A DNA stretch of 64,000 nt, from the NCBI RefSeq assembly GCF_025499605.1, contig NZ_JAFMVC010000002.1:346205-410204 (forward strand), in the 5' to 3' direction. The DNA is from Carboxylicivirga litoralis (GTDB taxonomy: Bacteria > Bacteroidota > Bacteroidia > Bacteroidales > Marinilabiliaceae). Shown in pieces: positions 28,461 through 34,743 of this stretch. The translations under genes were made by a program, and so were the position numbers. The notes beneath the pieces are model-generated. The model saw only the letters and a list, made by a program, of their open reading frames with translations, did not search any database and was not told the DNA's origin. Every line of letters begins with the position of its first letter. Positions within the stretch are counted from its first letter, which is position 1.

Positions 28461-28562
28461 ACCCCCTGTTCTACTTCAACTCAAAATAGTCGAAGGAATT
28501 GATCCCCCTATGGTAGGGGGACAGTTTGTTGATATCTTATAATATGCTATGGAATAGGGGGT
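28461..28562 (+). repeat. 102-bp hairpin repeat, copy A
   Basis: First of four copies of one element (others at 30816, 30996 and 31492), all exactly 102 bp and in the same orientation. Ends are inverted (ACCCCCTGTTC and GGAATAGGGGGT). The centre is a hairpin with TCCCCCTA and TAGGGGGA around a TGG loop (28503-28521). No coding capacity. The form fits a REP- or MITE-like non-autonomous element. Confidence 0.85.
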
Positions 28563-28581
28563 GTTTATTTTATCCTAGCTG

Positions 28582-28634
28582 TAAATCCTTCTCCACCTTT
28601 TTAAGGAAGAGTACCACGTAGTGGGGAGGTGATT
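28582..28634. repeat. Second type of hairpin element
   Basis: This stretch holds nested inverted repeats: CCTTTTTAAGG near 28596 and CCAC/GTGG around GTA at 28614-28624, between a CTCCACC phrase and a GGGGAGGTG phrase. With bases 28364-28434 (AGGCTCTCCTTGG and CAAGGAGGAGA) and copy A it fills most of the 629-bp gap 28293-28921. It has no detectable gene. Confidence 0.4.
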
Positions 28635-28863
28635 TTATAACAATTCTTCCACCTTTCAACGCTCATCCTTCGGGCCTTCATCGTACCTGCTACGGATCAA
28701 CTACGCTCCCAGCGAGGTTGATCCCGAAGAAGACCCTTTGTTGTTAGGTAGCAGTTAGCTTACGAATCCTTAACAATGAGTATTGGATAATAACATTATG
28801 TGTGGGTTATTTGGCAAGCAATATCATTCGCTTAATTCGCACTCATTCTCCAATTCGCGTTAT

Positions 28864-28896
28864 AAAAAAAAGGCCACTCAAATGAGCAGCCCCTTT
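28864..28896 (-). terminator. Terminator of T9SS cargo gene
   Basis: On the minus strand a stem GGGGCTGCTC/GAGTGGCC closes on a four-base loop and runs into eight T residues. It mirrors the terminator at 28324-28354 of the convergent gene. Confidence 0.88.
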
Positions 28897-28921
28897 ACAC
28901 AACTTAACCTATAATCTATAT

Positions 28922-30469
28922 TTACTTAACCATAATCTTAGTGACCTTGGTACCTACTTTTAATAAGTACACACCAGGTTGTACGTTATAGTCTATTTGA
29001 TTATTTGATACAATTCCTTTCTCAACCATGGCACCGGCAATGCTATATATTTCATATGCAGTACCTGGTTCAACCCCCGCTACATTAACATAGCCATATG
29101 ATGGGTTTGGTGAAACGGTGATTGAATTATTGATTGCTCTTTCAATTGAAGTCGCTGTGCCTTTAGGGTCTAATACAAATAATTCAGTGCCATAGGAGTC
29201 TGTTTGTCCACTAAAATAAATTTTGTCATTAAAAACCGTTAATTTGGATGGACTCGAAACAGTATTGTTTACTAATTCAATAACAGAACCATTGGTTCTA
29301 AAAATACCAGCTGTTCTTGTTTCACCAACGTAACGATATCCAGCGTAATAAATCCATCCATCAGTATATTTAACCATGTCTGAAGGAGAGTGTGCACTAG
29401 CTGCACCTGTATTGTCTTGCTCTTTCGATAGAATTGTTAACTCCTCAGATCCATCATTTGTATAAGCGATCAACTGCACATTAATATCTGAACTATTCTC
29501 AGTGACTCTCGCAGAGCAATATAGGGTGTTTCCGTCAGAAAATAAAGGTGTTGGGCCATCTACTAGTATATCATTCAATAATGATATTTCGGTAGTTCCT
29601 TCTGTTGTTCCATTAGTGATTGCAAAGGCATATTTTGCCGTATTTCCATATTCATCAGGTTCAGCAAGAGTGATATGGGTTTTAAATACAACTTTTTCTC
29701 CAACCTTAATAAAGCTTGATATATTATCACTTCCACCAGTAATAAAATCTTTTAGAAGTACAGCGCCATTTGTAGCATCATAAATCATTAAGTTACGTTC
29801 TGTCTCACCTGTTGCTTGGGCATATGCAATAAACTGGTCTGTTCCAAAAGGAATGAAATCATTATTTGCAATTTCCCAACCATCTTGATTAAGTAGCAAT
29901 GTTGCATCGCGGCTTGAACCATCCCATGAATATAGCTTGTTATCACTACCAACAAAATAAGCAACATTGTTATTGACAATCGGAGTCATTGACAGTTCAA
30001 TATCAGCCACGTCAGTAATTGTACCTTCATCATAAGTGCAAATCTGAAAGATTGCAGCCGTTGATGCATCGGCTACTTTATCAGCAGAAAAGTAGACTTG
30101 CCCATTCATTACAAAGGAATAGTTGACACCTGCACCATAATGATGGTCATATACATTGCTCTTTGCATCAGTCTCATCTAGATCAACATTTGTGTTATAT
30201 ATCTCTGCAACCGGTGAATTAATGCCATCATACACATAAAGTTCATAGTCAGTTCCAGTCAGTAGCCATGTCTGAAAGGCGTTTCTTGCGTACCAATATG
30301 TGAAATTATTTACGGCCCCTTGATAATACAGATTTGTTCCATCTGTTACAATGTTATTAGGACTAGTTGATTCGGTGCCTGAATGAGTATCTTCGACAAT
30401 TTCTACGGTTTGCCCCATCGCCCAACTACTGATGACGCACAAAAGAATAATTAAGTAATTTTTTTTCAT
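28922..30469 (-). CDS. T9SS-exported beta-propeller-like protein
   Basis: A secreted protein of 515 residues. I chose the ATG at 30469, which opens directly on the signal peptide MKKNYLIILLCVISSWAMG; longer starts add a non-signal extension. The body (about 20-430) consists of irregular beta repeats with phrases such as LYVYDGINS, LYSWDGSSRDATLLL, IFRTNGSVIELV and YGTELFVLDPKGT, like the ELWxxDGT repeats of extracellular propeller proteins. The C-terminus (about 440-515) is a type A T9SS sorting domain (ITVSPNPSYGYVNV, GVYLLKVG, ending KIMVK). No enzyme motif is seen. It is convergent to the SusCD locus and shares its upstream motif with the giant proteases. Confidence 0.88.
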   Translation of the reverse strand: MKKNYLIILLCVISSWAMGQTVEIVEDTHSGTESTSPNNIVTDGTNLYYQGAVNNFTYWYARNAFQTWLLTGTDYELYVYDGINSPVAEIYNTNVDLDETDAKSNVYDHHYGAGVNYSFVMNGQVYFSADKVADASTAAIFQICTYDEGTITDVADIELSMTPIVNNNVAYFVGSDNKLYSWDGSSRDATLLLNQDGWEIANNDFIPFGTDQFIAYAQATGETERNLMIYDATNGAVLLKDFITGGSDNISSFIKVGEKVVFKTHITLAEPDEYGNTAKYAFAITNGTTEGTTEISLLNDILVDGPTPLFSDGNTLYCSARVTENSSDINVQLIAYTNDGSEELTILSKEQDNTGAASAHSPSDMVKYTDGWIYYAGYRYVGETRTAGIFRTNGSVIELVNNTVSSPSKLTVFNDKIYFSGQTDSYGTELFVLDPKGTATSIERAINNSITVSPNPSYGYVNVAGVEPGTAYEIYSIAGAMVEKGIVSNNQIDYNVQPGVYLLKVGTKVTKIMVK

Positions 30470-30494
30470 GATGTTTTTTTTAGTGTAAATATGA

Positions 30495-30511
30495 TGCATG
30501 CCAGGCATGCA
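30495..30511. promoter_or_regulatory. GCATGCC palindrome before T9SS cargo gene
   Basis: TGCATGCC and GGCATGCA flank one base, a perfect 17-bp palindrome 26 bp before the start codon at 30469. On the minus strand it is preceded by TTT, giving TTTTGCATGCC as in the inverted repeat before the SusC gene. Confidence 0.45.
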
Positions 30512-30584
30512 AAATTGATAGTAGACCATGACCATTGTCATGTTTTGGCAATGTAAGTGGATGGATTGAATTGTTAATAGAAGT

Positions 30585-30634
30585 TAACACAGCATTAGTG
30601 CTGCAATGAAGGGTAGCTCCTTAGAGTTAGTACT
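30585..30634 (-). promoter_or_regulatory. Two-part motif upstream of T9SS cargo gene
   Basis: Reading the minus strand, AGTACTAACTCTAAGG (30634-30619) is followed after 16 bp by AGCACTAATGCTGTGTTA (30602-30585). Spacing and sequence match the elements before the two giant protease units. It starts 165 bp before the start codon. Confidence 0.5.
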
Positions 30635-30815
30635 TATGCACCTTAATGGGGGCATAGTAATACCACTCATTAAAAGCATAAGTAACAGTAAGAGAGTTTA
30701 TAGGAATATTTATATACTACTTAAAGTAAACGAAGTGATTACCACAGATTTTTACTTAGACCTTTAATAGATGAAGGTGGTTTAGATTGGTTGCGTTGGG
30801 GTGTGATTTTTTTGT

Positions 30816-30917
30816 ACCCCCTGTTCCATTTCATATTATAATAGTCGTATGTATTGGTCCCCCTATGGTAGGGGGACGAGTTATTAAACTGTTATAAGAT
30901 ACTGTGGGTTAGGGGAT
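30816..30917 (+). repeat. 102-bp hairpin repeat, copy B
   Basis: Same element as copy A. The central hairpin is a perfect 9-bp stem, GTCCCCCTA (30857-30865) and TAGGGGGAC (30869-30877), with a TGG loop. The right end is slightly decayed (AGGGGAT). The rest of the gap 30542-30995, outside the regulatory motifs, shows no gene. Confidence 0.85.
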
Positions 30918-30938
30918 ATTGTTATTCCCCAAAAAACC

Positions 30939-30959
30939 TTTGCGTCTCTGCGCCTCGTG
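30939..30959. repeat. Degenerate 7-bp tandem repeat
   Basis: Three units (TTTGCGT, CTCTGCG, CCTCGTG) follow copy B. A related array (CTCTTTA, TCTCTGC, GTCTTCG) follows copy D at 31614-31634, so the flank was duplicated with the element or is a common neighbour of it. Confidence 0.45.
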
Positions 30960-30995
30960 TTGTTTTTTGTTGTTAAGTCTATTTTTGAATCCTGT

Positions 30996-31097
30996 ACCCC
31001 CTGCTCTAGTTCATATTAAAAGTATCGTATGTATTGGTCCCCCTATGGCAGGGGGACGAGTTGCTATCATTTTATAAAATATTATGGATTAGGGGGT
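30996..31097 (+). repeat. 102-bp hairpin repeat, copy C
   Basis: Same element, with the hairpin at 31037-31057 (8-bp stem; A-C mismatch next to the loop). Its right end, AGGGGGT at 31091-31097, is directly followed by an in-frame ATG (31098) of the nuclease gene. Confidence 0.85.
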
Positions 31098-31124
31098 ATG
31101 GAAAGATTGAGTTATATTTATTCT

Positions 31125-31484
31125 ATGACCTACCATGAAATAAAAATGCTTGCCCGGAAGCTTCGTAATAACCCAACGCCATCGGAAGAAAAGCTATGGC
31201 GTTACATCCGTAAGAAACAACTGAAGAACTGTAGATTTTTGCGTCAATATCCAATAATATATCAGACGACGGGTAATTATCTGGCTTTTTATATCCCTGA
31301 CTTTTATTGTGCTCGCAAGAAGCTGGTATTGGAATTAGATGGCAAAATTCACTTAAAGACTATAGAACGTGATGCTTTCAGAGACGATATATTGCGTGAT
31401 TATGGATTGACTGTATTGCGGATAGAAAATAAAGAGCTTGATGATATTGACGAGGTATTGCACAAGATTGAATCGTATTTGTAA
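31125..31484 (+). CDS. DUF559 endonuclease-like protein between repeats
   Basis: A 119-residue cytosolic protein of the DUF559 family, which has the PD-(D/E)XK fold and is related to Vsr very-short-patch repair nucleases. It opens with the conserved LARKLRNNPTPSEEKLW helix and RFLRQYPI. The putative active-site strand pair is YIPDFYCARKKLVLELDG, with D and E in the expected places, followed by IHLKT; it closes with LRDYGLTVLRIENKEL. I chose the ATG at 31125 (MTYHEIKMLARK); the in-frame ATG at 31098 would add nine residues. The gene sits exactly between two direct copies of the 102-bp repeat (ends 31097 and 31492) and ends 7 bp before the second. Its role is unknown; a part in spreading the repeat is a hypothesis. 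Confidence 0.85.
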   Translation: MTYHEIKMLARKLRNNPTPSEEKLWRYIRKKQLKNCRFLRQYPIIYQTTGNYLAFYIPDFYCARKKLVLELDGKIHLKTIERDAFRDDILRDYGLTVLRIENKELDDIDEVLHKIESYL

Positions 31485-31491
31485 GATAAAT

Positions 31492-31593
31492 ACCCCCTGT
31501 TCCATTTCATATTAAAAGTATCGTATGGATTGGTCCACTACTATTTAGGGGACGAGATATTAAATTGTTATACGATGCTGTGGATTAGGGGGT
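31492..31593 (+). repeat. 102-bp hairpin repeat, copy D
   Basis: Same element, 102 bp, in direct orientation to copy C. The outer ends are intact (ACCCCCTGTTCCA and TGGATTAGGGGGT) but the central hairpin has decayed to GTCC...GGGGAC. Confidence 0.8.
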
Positions 31594-31657
31594 GTTGTTA
31601 TTCACAAAAAAAATCTCTTTATCTCTGCGTCTTCGTGTTGCATTTTATTGGTTTAGA

Positions 31658-32545
31658 CTATTTTCGGGCTCTATAGCTTTTCAATATCGAGTAACTATAT
31701 AAACCCAATGCTACCCAAATGGCGGTGAAGGCAACTTGTTTTTCCTGTGGAAAACCTTCATGATACATAAAAATGCCTAAGAACAGCATTAGGCTTGGCG
31801 CTACATACTGCATAAAACCAACCGAAGTTAAGGAAATGCGTTTAGCGCCCAGACCAAACCAGTAAAGAGGTAATGTGGTTACTGCACCAGCTGTTATCAG
31901 TAATAGATCTACTTTTAAACTTTCATTGAATAGATGACCATTTCCGGTGTATAGGCCCCAAACAATATAGGAGATGGCAAATGGGGTTAATACCATAGTT
32001 TCAATAGCTAAAGCTGGCATGGCCTGAATACCGCTCATCTTCTTTAATAAACCATACAGGCCAAACGATGCTGCCAGGTAAAGAGATATCCAAGGAAATT
32101 GTCCATAGTCAATTGTTAGATAAGTAACTGCCGATGCAGCCAGAATCAACGCTATTATCTGAATGGAATTAAGGCGTTCTTTCAGGAAGATGATACCTAA
32201 TACAACATTAACTAAGGGTGTAATGTAGTAGCCTAAACTGGCTTCAATAATGTGGTTGATATTTACAGCATAGATGTATACACCCCAATTGCTTCCTACC
32301 AATAGGCCTGTTATAGCAAGTGTGCCAAGTGCTTTTTTATCTTGAAAGATGTATCTCAATTTGAACTGTCTCTTCCATGTTAGAAATAACATTACAAAAA
32401 TTAGCGACCAAAATATGCGATGCGATAATATTTCCAAGGCAGGAATATGATTCAGCCACTTCCAATAGATGGGCAATAAACCCCAGGTTAAAAAGGCCAG
32501 AAACGTATAAAAGTAACCGCTTGTTTGCTCCTGATTCTGTGACAT
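31658..32545 (-). CDS. rarD: RarD-type EamA permease
   Basis: A 295-residue inner membrane protein with about ten helices, of the drug/metabolite transporter superfamily. The N-terminal RarD signature is clear: YTFLAFLTWGLLPIYWKWL and EILSHRIFWSL. Two EamA repeats follow, the second near ISLTSVGFMQYVAPSLMLFLGI, which is highly typical of RarD (chloramphenicol-sensitive protein). I chose the ATG at 32545 over a TTG at 32566. The transported compound is unknown. It stands alone between a repeat-rich stretch and the LytT-type pair. Confidence 0.92.
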   Translation of the reverse strand: MSQNQEQTSGYFYTFLAFLTWGLLPIYWKWLNHIPALEILSHRIFWSLIFVMLFLTWKRQFKLRYIFQDKKALGTLAITGLLVGSNWGVYIYAVNINHIIEASLGYYITPLVNVVLGIIFLKERLNSIQIIALILAASAVTYLTIDYGQFPWISLYLAASFGLYGLLKKMSGIQAMPALAIETMVLTPFAISYIVWGLYTGNGHLFNESLKVDLLLITAGAVTTLPLYWFGLGAKRISLTSVGFMQYVAPSLMLFLGIFMYHEGFPQEKQVAFTAIWVALGLYSYSILKSYRARK

Positions 32546-32620
32546 GTGCTTGAGTTTAGATGGCAAAGATAGATAAATAAGTCAGTAGTCAGTAGTGAGG
32601 TGTATGGCAGAAGTTCGATG

Positions 32621-32708
32621 TTGTTGAATTGATTAATTGTTGAATTGAAAAACTGAGAAATAAATATGCTGGTGAATTGAAAAACTGTCGAATCGAGAAA
32701 TTGAAAAC
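32621..32708. repeat. Degenerate 8-bp tandem array
   Basis: Eleven consecutive 8-bp units with consensus near YTGnnGAA (for example TTGTTGAA, CTGGTGAA, CTGTCGAA) fill the gap between rarD and the response regulator. A short 7-bp array (AGTCAGT units) precedes it near 32580-32600. The same octamer family lies on the other strand at 48-79. No gene. Confidence 0.6.
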
Positions 32709-32774
32709 TCAGAACACTAAACAGAAAACTCTAAATCAACAACATCTCCGGACTCACTTCTCATCTCTCTTTTG

Positions 32775-33497
32775 TTATTCTTCTCCCGGACAATAATTCA
32801 ATTGGTGAAATACCTGCTGTTTATAGTTACGTCCTATTGGTAGGTTTTTGTCGGCAATGGCAATGGTGGTGGCCGTGAAGCCGCTAATGTGGTTGATGGA
32901 AACGATAAAAGAGCGGTGGATACGCATAAACTGCTCTTCGTTCAGCATGTTTTCAATGGATGAAAGCGTTTGACGAGCTGTGATGGTACGGTCGGGCGTA
33001 TGAATATTCACATAGTCTTTTAGGCTTTCAACATACATGATGTCTTTCAGCAATACCTTGTGTACCATTTTACCAGTGCGGATGTACATAAAATCATTCA
33101 CATCGCAACTGGGCTTTGCCTGGTGTAGTTCAATATCGCGCGGCTGTTGATCAAAGAATTTATTAACGGCTTTAACGAAGCGGTCGAAGGAGATGGGCTT
33201 CATCAGGTAATCGACTATATCCAGCTCATAGCCTTCCAAGGCATATTCTTTAAAAGCGGTGGTCATAATCACTTTAGGCGGATTACGCAGCGAGCGAAGG
33301 AATTCCAGACCCGATAAGCCCGGCATATGAATATCCAGAAACAATAAATCAATCTTTTTAGTACGGAGGATATCAAATGCTTCAGCAGCTCGGTGGCACG
33401 TGGCAACAATATGCAGCGATTCCAGCTTTTCGATGTGACTTTTGATTACATCAACCGCTAAAGGTTCATCATCTATAATCAGGCAGTTAACTCGCAT
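32775..33497 (-). CDS. LytTR-family response regulator
   Basis: A 240-residue response regulator. The receiver domain (1 to about 118) has D9/D10, phospho-acceptor D55 (LFLDIHMPG), T79-T80 region (IMTTAF) and K99-like MKPISF. The output domain (about 138-235) is LytTR: DFMYIRTGKMVHKVLL, IMYVESLKDYVNIHT, MRIHRSFIVSINHI. LytTR proteins bind direct-repeat sites as dimers. The gene overlaps the end of the histidine kinase gene by 11 bp, so the two form a coupled pair. Target genes unknown. Confidence 0.95.
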   Translation of the reverse strand: MRVNCLIIDDEPLAVDVIKSHIEKLESLHIVATCHRAAEAFDILRTKKIDLLFLDIHMPGLSGLEFLRSLRNPPKVIMTTAFKEYALEGYELDIVDYLMKPISFDRFVKAVNKFFDQQPRDIELHQAKPSCDVNDFMYIRTGKMVHKVLLKDIMYVESLKDYVNIHTPDRTITARQTLSSIENMLNEEQFMRIHRSFIVSINHISGFTATTIAIADKNLPIGRNYKQQVFHQLNYCPGEE

Positions 33498-34542
33498 GGT
33501 TGGGTGTTTGGTTTATCTGTTTGATCCTTACTAAAACATCAAAAAAACCTTTATCAGTTTTAATGCTAAATTCATGTTGATTGGGATAAATGAGCGCCAG
33601 GCGCCTGCGTACATTGCTAATGCCCAGACCATCGCTGTAATTTTCAATAGGATGATTCAACGTGTTCTTTACCTGCATGATTAATTCATTTTCCTCGATG
33701 GTCAGCAATATCTGTATTTGCACCTCTTTATCACCTTGCGTTATGCCATGCTTAAAGCAATTTTCGATGATAGGCAATAAAAGCAAGGGGGCAATAACTT
33801 TATTGCCGGGCTCACCAATGCGTTTGTGCTCGATGTTTACAATGCTCTTGTCGTGCCGAATGCTTTGTAGCTCAATGTAATTAGTTAAGAAGGTTAATTC
33901 CTTCTTTAGCGGGACAAACTTCTCGCTGCATTCATATAACATATATCGCAGCAAGTCACTTAGCCCGATAACTACATCAGGCGCTTCGTCGGCCTTTTTC
34001 AAAGTGAGTGCATACAGGTTGTTAAGCGTATTAAATAAAAAATGCGGGTGAACTTGTGTTTTCAGAAAGTTAAGTTCTGCCTGTTGCTTTTGTGTTATCA
34101 GGTCTTGCTTTTTGTTTTGATCGATATACCAGACTTTAAATAACTTAATGGTGGCTGCCAAAGCCGGCACTTCGTAGTTGGTGAGTGCAGCCACAATGAT
34201 TTTCTGCCAGTAAAAGATGGGAAAATCGCCTTCGAGACCATAAAGTGGTACATGGTAATAAGTCATCCAAATTAAGAAGCCATAAAAGAGCGAGTGTAAT
34301 ATGGTTAATCCAAAAAACTGGTAGTAGTGGCGTTTTAAAAGAAAAGGAATCACCAGGTAGATAAAGGTATAAGCACCAATCATCCTAACCGGCAGGAAAT
34401 AGAGGTTAGACCGCAACTCAAAGGCATAGTTGTTATTGTATTCGCCATATGATAATGAATAGAATAAATACAGCGTAACCCAAAACACAACGTGCCACAA
34501 CCAGCGGTGTTTAAATAATATATGCTCCTTGCTTTGCCCCAT
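33487..34542 (-). CDS. LytS/YehU-type sensor histidine kinase
   Basis: A 351-residue membrane kinase, partner of the LytTR regulator. Four helices fill the first 155 residues (for example HVVFWVTLYLFYSLSY and MIGAYTFIYLVIPFLL). The His_kinase (PF06580 type) core follows with LKTQVHPHFLFNTLNNLYAL, where the phospho-acceptor is the His of PHFLFN, and an ATPase domain with LLPIIENCFKHGI as N-box and DGLGISNVRRRL as G-box. I chose the ATG at 34542; a TTG at 34572 would add ten residues. No separate sensor domain is visible, so the stimulus may be sensed in the membrane. Confidence 0.94.
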   Translation of the reverse strand: MGQSKEHILFKHRWLWHVVFWVTLYLFYSLSYGEYNNNYAFELRSNLYFLPVRMIGAYTFIYLVIPFLLKRHYYQFFGLTILHSLFYGFLIWMTYYHVPLYGLEGDFPIFYWQKIIVAALTNYEVPALAATIKLFKVWYIDQNKKQDLITQKQQAELNFLKTQVHPHFLFNTLNNLYALTLKKADEAPDVVIGLSDLLRYMLYECSEKFVPLKKELTFLTNYIELQSIRHDKSIVNIEHKRIGEPGNKVIAPLLLLPIIENCFKHGITQGDKEVQIQILLTIEENELIMQVKNTLNHPIENYSDGLGISNVRRRLALIYPNQHEFSIKTDKGFFDVLVRIKQINQTPNHAS

Positions 34543-34743
34543 GCCAAACAGTTTTGCTTCTAAAAATATCAATAAGGAAGGGCAACTCCAACTCGTAGAG
34601 ACAAAATGCAGTTATTATACGACTAACGACCTGATTTGACGGCTTTCGGACTTTCTCATGCATGTTTTGATTTGTTTGGCAGCACAAGCATGGCGTTTGT
34701 CTTTATAGAAAAGTTCACTGTCTTTTTCAATTTACATTAGCTG

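Noticed and set aside
28320..28502. 60-codon frame after the Calx-beta lipoprotein gene
   Set aside because: It runs through the terminator hairpin and into repeat copy A, so it cannot be an independent gene.
31029..31124. Longer start for the DUF559 gene inside repeat copy C
   Set aside because: The added residues are only a translation of the repeat hairpin; the domain begins after 31125. The ATG at 31098 stays possible.
28461..31593. CRISPR array
   Set aside because: Four repeats of 102 bp at irregular distances (gaps of 78 to over 2,000 bp), with a gene between two of them and no cas genes.
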